Positions 1 to 4,480 of a stretch of DNA of 9,118 nt are shown here, one piece after another. Origin of the DNA: JAWWBG01 sp033721095 (GTDB taxonomy: Bacteria > Actinomycetota > Nitriliruptoria > Nitriliruptorales > Nitriliruptoraceae). Position numbers and translations under genes: made by a program. The stretch spans positions 1-9,118 of the forward strand of contig JAWWBG010000102.1 of the NCBI GenBank assembly GCA_033721095.1, in the 5' to 3' direction. The notes below the pieces were generated by a model. It was not told the origin of the DNA. It was given only the letters and a program-made list of their open reading frames with translations, and ran no database searches. Within the stretch, counting starts at the first letter, position 1; each line of letters starts with the position of its first letter.

Positions 1-153
1 GTCTCCTCGATCGTTCCCCACGCATGGCACTGCCCGCACTGCCCGGTCCACTTCGGCTGCGTGTGCCCACACGCGTTGCACGTTGCCACGACGGACACAC
101 GTCCCACGACTCACTCCTCGACCGGGCGCGTGCACCGTAGGGACGACCTGTGA
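1..153 (+). CDS. Possible C-terminal fragment of a Cys/His-rich protein, cut by the window edge
   Basis: Frame 1 is open from the first base to a TGA at 151-153 and would encode 50 residues of a protein starting outside the window. It holds four cysteines in a CxxC-x5-CxC arrangement (residues 11, 14, 20, 22) among many histidines, with the local string WHCPHCPVHFGCVCPH, which looks like a metal-binding knuckle. Third codon positions are mostly G or C, as in the real genes nearby. The gene would converge on mutY. I do not recognise a family. A 50-codon open frame in GC-rich DNA can arise by chance, so this is a weak call. Positions 154-223 hold nothing I can identify. Confidence 0.25.
   Translation, partial: VSSIVPHAWHCPHCPVHFGCVCPHALHVATTDTRPTTHSSTGRVHRRDDL
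59..74. other. Short perfect hairpin, possible terminator stem
   Basis: GCGTGT (59-64) and ACACGC (69-74) form a perfect 6-bp stem around a GCCC loop. It lies about 150 bp beyond the mutY stop, or inside the possible left-edge reading frame. No T-run follows on either strand, so an intrinsic terminator is only a guess. Confidence 0.2.
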
Positions 154-223
154 CACCCTCGGGTCGCCCCGGGGGGGCTGTGGACAGCACTGCGGCCGCA
201 CCGGCCAGCGCAGCCCGGTCACG

Positions 224-1108
224 TCAGCGAGGCAGTGTCAGCACGCCATCCGCGACCGTGGCGAGCCCGTCCGCCACCACGCCCGCGGCCACCCGGTCAG
301 CCCGCTCGGGATCGCTGCTCCAGCCCATGACGTCGGCCACATCCTCGACGCCAACCGGACCGTCTCGGAGCGCAGCCACGAGCCGACCACGTCCTTGGCG
401 ATCGGAGCCGTCGAAGGCCATCTGCGGCTGCGAGACACCGGCGGACCCGGCGGCCGGATCGGGCGAGGGATGGCCGGCCCGCGCCCAGGCACACGCCTCC
501 ACGATGGGACAGGCTGCGCAGTCGGGTGAGCGCTTCGAGCACACGAGCGCCCCGAGCTCCATCAGCGACTGGTTCCAACGCCAGCCTTCTCCGGGCGGCA
601 CCAGTTCGTCGGCGAGCGACTGCGCCTCGCGGGCACCCAGCGGCCGGCCCGCGACGGCCCGGGCCAGCACCCGGCCGATGTTCGTGTCCACCACGCCGAC
701 GTCCTGCTCGTGGGCGAAGGCCAGCACGGCGCGAGCGGTGTAGGGCCCGACACCGGGAAGCGCGAGCAGTGCCTCCAGGTCGTCGGGGATGCGGCCGCCG
801 TGCTGGTCGCGGCAGACCACCGCCGCCCGGTGGAGGTTGACCGCACGGCGGTTGTAGCCAAGACCGTGCCACAGCTCGATGGCCTCCGCGACGGACGCAT
901 TGGCGCAGGACGTGACCGTCGGAAACCGATCCAGGAACGCCCGGTACCGAGGCAGGACCCGGGGCACCTGCGTCTGCTGGAGCATCGTCTCGCTGACGAG
1001 GACGGACCACGGATCGCGAGTTCGGCGCCACGGGAGGTCACGCAACGCCGCGGTCGACCATGCCAGCAGCGACCGGACGATCGGTGTCGCGTCGACGGTT
1101 GCCCTCAC
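224..1108 (-). CDS. mutY: A/G-specific adenine DNA glycosylase MutY
   Basis: Base-excision repair enzyme that removes adenine mispaired with 8-oxoguanine or guanine. The 294-aa product has the full catalytic core: the helix with catalytic Glu40 (SETMLQQTQV), the helix-hairpin-helix LPGVGPYTARAVLAFA (117-132), the essential Asp141 in VVDTNIGRV, and a [4Fe-4S] loop with Cys190, Cys197, Cys200 and Cys206 (C-x6-C-x2-C-x5-C). It lacks the NUDIX-like 8-oxoG recognition domain of E. coli MutY (about 350 aa). Residues about 235-294 instead look like a small winged-helix-type segment, as I recall for actinobacterial MutY. The start is GTG, 4 nt after the regulator gene's stop. A GAGG overlaps that stop but lies very close to the GTG, which suggests translational coupling. 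Being last in an operon with an iron regulator fits an Fe-S enzyme that acts on oxidative damage. Confidence 0.95.
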   Translation of the reverse strand: MRATVDATPIVRSLLAWSTAALRDLPWRRTRDPWSVLVSETMLQQTQVPRVLPRYRAFLDRFPTVTSCANASVAEAIELWHGLGYNRRAVNLHRAAVVCRDQHGGRIPDDLEALLALPGVGPYTARAVLAFAHEQDVGVVDTNIGRVLARAVAGRPLGAREAQSLADELVPPGEGWRWNQSLMELGALVCSKRSPDCAACPIVEACAWARAGHPSPDPAAGSAGVSQPQMAFDGSDRQGRGRLVAALRDGPVGVEDVADVMGWSSDPERADRVAAGVVADGLATVADGVLTLPR

Positions 1109-1112
1109 GTCC

Positions 1113-1760
1113 TCAGCTGGTCGCGACGTAGACGAGCTGGGCCTGGTCGGGGCTCAATGCCGCTTCGCCGCCTGCACCGATCACCGTGACGCCCTCGGGT
1201 GCGGACTCCACCTCGACACGGGAGCCGGCAGCCACCTGCGCGTCGGCGAGCGCAGCCATCGCATCGTGGTCCTGCTGGAGGAGCTCGGAGATCCGCACGA
1301 CCGTGACGGTGCCGTCGGCCTGCCCGAGCGGGACGAGCTCGCCGTCGTCGACGCCCGCGCCGGGGATCGGGTTGCCGTACGGGCTGCGTTCGGGATGGCC
1401 GAGGAACTCGACCAGCTTGGCCTCGACCCGGTCGGAGATCACGTGCTCCCAGCGGCAGGCCTCCTCGTGGACGTGCTCGGGTTCGAGGCCCAGGACGTCG
1501 ATGAGGAGCCGTTCGGCCAGCCGGTGCTTGCGCATCACGTGCTCGGCCCGTTCTCGGCCGGCCGGGGTCAAGCCGACCGACCGGGAGTCGTCGAGGGTCA
1601 GCAGCCCTTCGTTCGTGAGCCGGGCCACGCCTTCGGACACGGACGGGGCCGAGATGCCCAGGCGCTCGGCGATGCGGGCGCGGAGTGCCGGGATGCCCTC
1701 CTCCTCGAGCTCGAGGACCGTGCGGAGGTACATCTCGGTGGAGTCGATCAGGTCGCTCAC
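1113..1760 (-). CDS. ideR: DtxR/IdeR-family iron-dependent transcriptional repressor
   Basis: Metal-activated repressor of 215 aa with the three-domain DtxR/IdeR layout: a winged helix-turn-helix (about 1-70, recognition region ERLGISAPSVSEGVARL), a dimerisation and metal-binding domain (about 71-140, with MRKHRLAERLL, ACRWEHVISD and SPYGNPIPG), and an SH3/FeoA-like C-terminal domain (about 145-215). The residues fall at the same numbers as in diphtheria DtxR: Met10, Cys102, Glu105 and His106 for the primary site, and His79, Glu83 and His98 for the ancillary site. Cys102 favours iron over a manganese MntR role. In the third domain the ligands Glu170 and Gln173 of DtxR appear replaced (about Asp164 and Ala167 by eye alignment). 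The start is GTG with a strong AGGAGG 4 nt upstream. The same 34-bp gap carries a DtxR-box-like site, so autoregulation is likely. Co-directional with mutY. Confidence 0.95.
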   Translation of the reverse strand: MSDLIDSTEMYLRTVLELEEEGIPALRARIAERLGISAPSVSEGVARLTNEGLLTLDDSRSVGLTPAGRERAEHVMRKHRLAERLLIDVLGLEPEHVHEEACRWEHVISDRVEAKLVEFLGHPERSPYGNPIPGAGVDDGELVPLGQADGTVTVVRISELLQQDHDAMAALADAQVAAGSRVEVESAPEGVTVIGAGGEAALSPDQAQLVYVATS

Positions 1761-1764
1761 CTGG

Positions 1765-1770
1765 CCTCCT
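1765..1770 (-). promoter_or_regulatory. Strong Shine-Dalgarno sequence of the DtxR/IdeR gene
   Basis: The minus strand reads AGGAGG here, 4 nt before the GTG at 1758-1760. It is the best ribosome binding site in the window and fixes the regulator's start against a longer overlapping frame opening near 1776. Confidence 0.75.
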
Positions 1771-1777
1771 CACCAAG

Positions 1778-1796
1778 GAAGGTCAGCCTAACAATC
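1778..1796. promoter_or_regulatory. Candidate DtxR/IdeR iron box upstream of the regulator
   Basis: The plus strand reads GAAGGTCAGCCTAACAATC. Against the classical 19-bp consensus TTAGGTTAGSCTAACCTAA it matches 12 of 19 positions, and the core AGGTCAGCCTAAC (1780-1792) matches 12 of 13. It fills the gap between the upstream YbjQ-like gene's stop (1795-1797) and the regulator's GTG (1760), and lies just upstream of the AGGAGG. This is the right place for an iron-responsive operator that controls the regulator and mutY. The outer half-sites are poor, so it may be a weak site or a chance match. Confidence 0.5.
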
Positions 1797-2274
1797 AGCG
1801 GCGAACGGCTGTCCCGTAGCAGAGGATCTCGACGACGGCCATGCCCGTGTTGGCACCGGACTGCGACCCGATCGTGGACGTCTCGAAGCGGACGTTGTGG
1901 ATCTCGACGGACCCGAACCCGGCGGCGGCCTCGATCATCCGCAGCCGTGCTTCACGCCGTGCCCGGGACAGCAGGCTCTGGTAGGAGCGGATCTCGCCAC
2001 CGATCAGCTTGCGGAACTGCGCAACGAACTGCTTGCCCCAGTCGCTGGCGACCACGGTCGAGCCCATCACGAGCGTGCCGCCTGCGGCGTCGGCGCCGGC
2101 GCTGCGGAGGTCGGTCACGACGACGTGGCCGGCGGCGAGCTCCCGGCGGTCGAGCTCGGCCAGGTGACGCCGCTCGCGCAGGCGCCCGAGCAGCGCGAGC
2201 AGCCCGTAGACGACGACGGGCAGCACGACGAACAGGAGGAACGCCAGCGCGAGGCCAGCCTGCGGCGAGTCCAC
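1795..2274 (-). CDS. Membrane-tethered YbjQ/UPF0145-like protein
   Basis: A 159-aa protein with an N-terminal transmembrane helix (about residues 7-29, AFLLFVVLPVVVYGLLALLG) followed by a basic stretch (RLRERR) and a soluble domain from about residue 48. The domain aligns by eye with the neighbouring small YbjQ protein: LIGGEIRSYQSLLSRARREA here against LVGGEIQSYTQLLSEARSEA there. Both end in a YGTAV strand (CYGTAVRR). UPF0145 proteins form homo-oligomers and are often annotated as heavy-metal binding, but their function is not established. The GTG start lies 3 nt after the upstream gene's stop, with at best a weak GAGG, so translation is probably coupled. The domain probably faces the cytoplasm (positive-inside rule). 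A tandem-duplication origin is likely. Confidence 0.75.
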   Translation of the reverse strand: MDSPQAGLALAFLLFVVLPVVVYGLLALLGRLRERRHLAELDRRELAAGHVVVTDLRSAGADAAGGTLVMGSTVVASDWGKQFVAQFRKLIGGEIRSYQSLLSRARREARLRMIEAAAGFGSVEIHNVRFETSTIGSQSGANTGMAVVEILCYGTAVRR

Positions 2275-2277
2275 CGC

Positions 2278-2601
2278 TCAGGCCTCGGCGGCGATGACGA
2301 CGGCCGTGCCATAGGCGAACAGCTCGGCCGCACCTGACGCGACCGACGAGGTCGTGAACCGCACGTTGACCACGGCGTTGGCGCCCAGCCGCTCGGCGGC
2401 CTGCACCATCCGGTTCAAGGCCTCGGAGCGTGCCTCGGACAGCAGCTGCGTGTAGGACTGGATCTCGCCACCCACGAGGTTCTTGAGGGCCGCGCCGATG
2501 TCACGGCCGAGGTGCTTGGCACGGATCGTGTTGCCCTCCACGAGCCCCTTGACCTCGACGATGCGCTGTCCGGGAACCGTTTCGGTGTTGACGAGGATCA
2601 T
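2278..2601 (-). CDS. ybjQ: YbjQ/UPF0145 family protein (putative heavy-metal-binding)
   Basis: A 107-aa protein of typical full length for the family. It starts MILVNTETVPGQRIVEVKGL, a strand-rich opening that resembles YbjQ. It continues with the helix carrying GGEIQSYTQLLSEARSEALNRM (about 44-65), the family-typical LGANAVVNVRF (72-82), and ends FAYGTAVVI. It is soluble, without signal or membrane segment. The ATG has no strong Shine-Dalgarno sequence. This is the first gene of the minus-strand cluster, 3 nt before the membrane-anchored paralogue, so the two may form mixed oligomers. Family membership is confident; the biochemical role is unknown. Proximity to an iron regulator is suggestive only. 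Confidence 0.85.
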   Translation of the reverse strand: MILVNTETVPGQRIVEVKGLVEGNTIRAKHLGRDIGAALKNLVGGEIQSYTQLLSEARSEALNRMVQAAERLGANAVVNVRFTTSSVASGAAELFAYGTAVVIAAEA

Positions 2602-2616
2602 GCCCAGGCCTGCTTG

Positions 2617-2629
2617 TCCGGTGACCGGA
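2617..2629. promoter_or_regulatory. 13-bp palindrome between divergent ybjQ and PH-like genes (operator candidate)
   Basis: TCCGGTGACCGGA is a perfect inverted repeat with 6-bp arms around a single central base. On the minus strand it sits just downstream of a TAGGCT hexamer (2629-2634) that fits the actinobacterial TANNNT -10 pattern, and 15 bp before the ybjQ ATG. The position suits a repressor site. No convincing -35 element is visible. Confidence 0.35.
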
Positions 2630-2678
2630 GCCTACGACTGTTGCGTTCGCGCCAGTACGCCGCCACCATGGTCGGGCC

Positions 2679-3230
2679 ATGGATCCACGGGTCGACGCCG
2701 ACGCGACGGTGGCGCAGCCCGTGCTCGGTCGCATTGGCTCGTGGCATTCCCACCGCTGGCTGTCGCCGCTGTTCGGCGTGGTGTGCTGGATGGCGATCCC
2801 CTGGAGCCAGGTGAACGACGCGGCGCTCGAGGGCGCCATCACCCTCAACGTCGTCGTGGGCCTGGCGTGGGCGATCCCGACGTGGCGGATGGGCGTGATC
2901 GTCAGCGACCGTGGCGTGCGGCTGACCGGCGTGCTGCTGACACAGCGGATCAACTGGGACGAGATCGAGTCCGCGCGCATCGCCAGGATCGGGATCGAAC
3001 CCCGCCTGCGGATCGACCTCGTCGACGGCGAGCAGGTCTGGGCGCCTGGCTTCACGATCCCGCACGCCCAGGCGTCGAGCCTCCAGGACGGCTGGCGATC
3101 GACCGAGATGTTCCGTGCCGCCCAGCTGATCACGGCGGAGGCGGAACGACGTCGCGAGGAACAGCCGCCCGACGGGATCATCGTCCCGATGCCGGCTCCG
3201 CGACCAGGTGTCGCGACCATCGCGGCTTGA
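2679..3230 (+). CDS. Two-TM protein with a bacterial PH-like domain
   Basis: A 183-aa hypothetical protein. Two hydrophobic segments (about 30-42 and 52-68) form a membrane hairpin. A domain typical of actinobacterial bPH proteins follows, with MGVIVSDRGVRLTGVLLTQRINWDEIESARIA (about 71-102, cited here only for its short G-V-R and I-x-W-x-E-I motifs) and then strands ending near GFTIPHA. The Trp-Asp-Glu-Ile segment after an Arg is the usual signature of this fold. The tail (155-183) is charged, then Pro-rich. Function is unknown; such proteins are generally taken to be membrane-associated scaffolds. The ATG lacks a clear Shine-Dalgarno sequence, so the exact start is uncertain. It is divergent from ybjQ and precedes the secreted nucleosidase gene by 52 bp. 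Confidence 0.7.
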   Translation: MDPRVDADATVAQPVLGRIGSWHSHRWLSPLFGVVCWMAIPWSQVNDAALEGAITLNVVVGLAWAIPTWRMGVIVSDRGVRLTGVLLTQRINWDEIESARIARIGIEPRLRIDLVDGEQVWAPGFTIPHAQASSLQDGWRSTEMFRAAQLITAEAERRREEQPPDGIIVPMPAPRPGVATIAA

Positions 3231-3282
3231 GGCCGCGGGATCCTGAGCAGGATGCTCCGCCAAGCGCGCCGAACACTCTCGC

Positions 3283-4449
3283 GTGAAACATCGCGCACTC
3301 GTGGTTCTCGTCGCTCTCGCAGCCCTGCTGCCGGCATCCTCGTTCGCGCATGCAGCCGACTGCCCACCTCGCGTGCTGGTGCTTGGCGCCATGCCGCTGG
3401 AGATCCACCCGTTCCTTGCCGCCGGATCCTTCGACCCGGCTGACACGGTCCGCGTCGGCACGCGCACCTTCTTCGTCGGAGAACTGGCCGGCCACGACGT
3501 CGCGCTGGCCATGACCGGCATCGGCATGGCCAACGCCGAGCAGACCGTCGCCACCGCGGCCGCCGAGTTCGAGTGCGGCCTCAGCGCGGTCGTCTTCTCG
3601 GGGGTCGCTGGCAGCCAGCACTCCATCGGCGAGGTCACCGTGCCCGCACGGTGGACGTTGGACGGCGGCACGACGTGGCTGGCGACAGACGCCAGACTCC
3701 TGGACCACGCACGGGCCGTCGCAGGAGCCGTCGAGCTTTCCCGCGTGGTCCCAATCGGCGACGACGCGTGCCTGTGCCCCGGCGTCGACACCATCGACAC
3801 GCCCATCGACCTCGGCTTCGACCCGGCCATCTGGGTCGGTGGCGACGGCACATCGGGTGACACGCTCGACGGGCTCGCGATGCCGTGTGTGCCGGGAGGC
3901 GGCGACGTGTTCGGCTGCCAGGCCTGTCTCGAACCCGGCGCCACCGCCACCGACATCGCGAACTTCGCCGCCAACCCGCCGACGATCGAGTTCTTCCAGA
4001 ACTTCTTCCAGCCCCCCGCCTCGACCACCGACACCCACGACGCCCAGGACATGGAGTCGGCCGCCGCTGCGGCAGCCGCCGACGCCGCCGGCATCCCCTT
4101 CGTCGCCATCCGCGGCGTCTCCGACGGCACCCGCGACCCCCTCAATCTCCCCGGCTTCCCGTTCCAGTTCTTCGCTTATCGCCACCTCGCCGCCAACAAC
4201 GCCGCCACCGTCACCCTCGCGATCCTCGAAGTCTGGATTCCCGCCGTCGCCCCAACGCCGGATGACGTCGGCGCCGGCGGTGAGGCTGAAAACGAGACCG
4301 AGTTGCCCGCAACAGGCGGCGGCGCAACGGCCCCAGCCCTGCTCGTGCTCGCGGCGAGGGCGGCGGCCGTTCGGCGCCGCAACTCAATGGTTTTCGGCAG
4401 CAAGCCGAATGGTCGCCGCCCTCGCCGCCACAGACGCGAACACCGCTGA
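3283..4449 (+). CDS. Secreted, LPXTG-bearing nucleoside phosphorylase/nucleosidase-fold protein
   Basis: A 388-aa protein. Residues 1-25 are a Sec signal peptide (MKHRALVVLVALAALLPASS, cleavage near AHA-AD). Residues about 30-315 match the PNP_UDP_1 fold of MTA/SAH nucleosidases: Glu40 in GAMPLE sits where those enzymes have their N-terminal catalytic Glu, Met257-Glu258 in DMESAAAA matches the ribose-binding ME, and Asp281 in RGVSD matches the base-protonating Asp. An insertion at about 160-250 carries five of seven cysteines, plausible disulfides for an exported protein. It probably cleaves nucleosides outside the membrane; the substrate is unknown. The C-terminus has LPATGG (341-346), a short hydrophobic stretch broken by Arg359, RRR (364-366), then 22 further mostly polar or basic residues encoded by direct repeat copy A. 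GTG is the only start possible, as an in-frame TGA lies at 3244-3246. No Shine-Dalgarno sequence is visible. It ends 4 bp from the convergent kinase. Confidence 0.85.
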   Translation: MKHRALVVLVALAALLPASSFAHAADCPPRVLVLGAMPLEIHPFLAAGSFDPADTVRVGTRTFFVGELAGHDVALAMTGIGMANAEQTVATAAAEFECGLSAVVFSGVAGSQHSIGEVTVPARWTLDGGTTWLATDARLLDHARAVAGAVELSRVVPIGDDACLCPGVDTIDTPIDLGFDPAIWVGGDGTSGDTLDGLAMPCVPGGGDVFGCQACLEPGATATDIANFAANPPTIEFFQNFFQPPASTTDTHDAQDMESAAAAAAADAAGIPFVAIRGVSDGTRDPLNLPGFPFQFFAYRHLAANNAATVTLAILEVWIPAVAPTPDDVGAGGEAENETELPATGGGATAPALLVLAARAAAVRRRNSMVFGSKPNGRRPRRHRREHR

Positions 4450-4480
4450 GGGCTCAGCTGGCCTCGGACGGCTCCTCCAC
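4352..4480. repeat. 129-bp direct repeat, copy A
   Basis: This aligns without gaps to 8103-8231 at a constant offset of 3751 bp. The first 35 bases (4352-4386) are identical, the next 43 match at 33, and the last 51 match at 34, giving 102 of 129 by my count. The copy overlaps the last codons of the nucleosidase gene (plus) and the last nine codons of the histidine kinase gene (minus). Divergence is concentrated in 4438-4449, around the nucleosidase stop. The block contains two hairpins: GCGGCG/CGCCGC (4360-4365 with 4375-4380) and TTCGGC/GCCGAA (4393-4398 with 4404-4409). No transposase is associated. Confidence 0.9.
4393..4409 (+). other. Hairpin inside repeat copy A
   Basis: TTCGGC, loop AGCAA, GCCGAA: a perfect 6-bp stem within the nucleosidase 3' coding end. 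The homologous hairpin in copy B (8144-8160) keeps pairing despite substitutions. No U-run follows, so it is not a standard intrinsic terminator, but it could stabilise the 3' end or act bidirectionally between convergent genes. Confidence 0.5.

Noticed and set aside
879..2297. 472-codon open frame on the plus strand
   Set aside because: It lies opposite mutY, the DtxR gene and the YbjQ-like gene, all of which have clear family motifs. Its product is low-complexity Arg/Gly/Ala sequence, typical of antisense frames in GC-rich DNA.
2598..4145. 515-codon open frame on the minus strand
   Set aside because: It runs antisense to the PH-like and nucleosidase genes, shows no domain, and is rich in Ser/Ala/Pro as expected of a shadow frame.
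4352..4480. Integron attC or tRNA-type attachment site
   Set aside because: I looked for paired RYYYAAC/GTTRRRY core sites and for tRNA-like arms in the repeat and found neither. No integrase gene is in the window.
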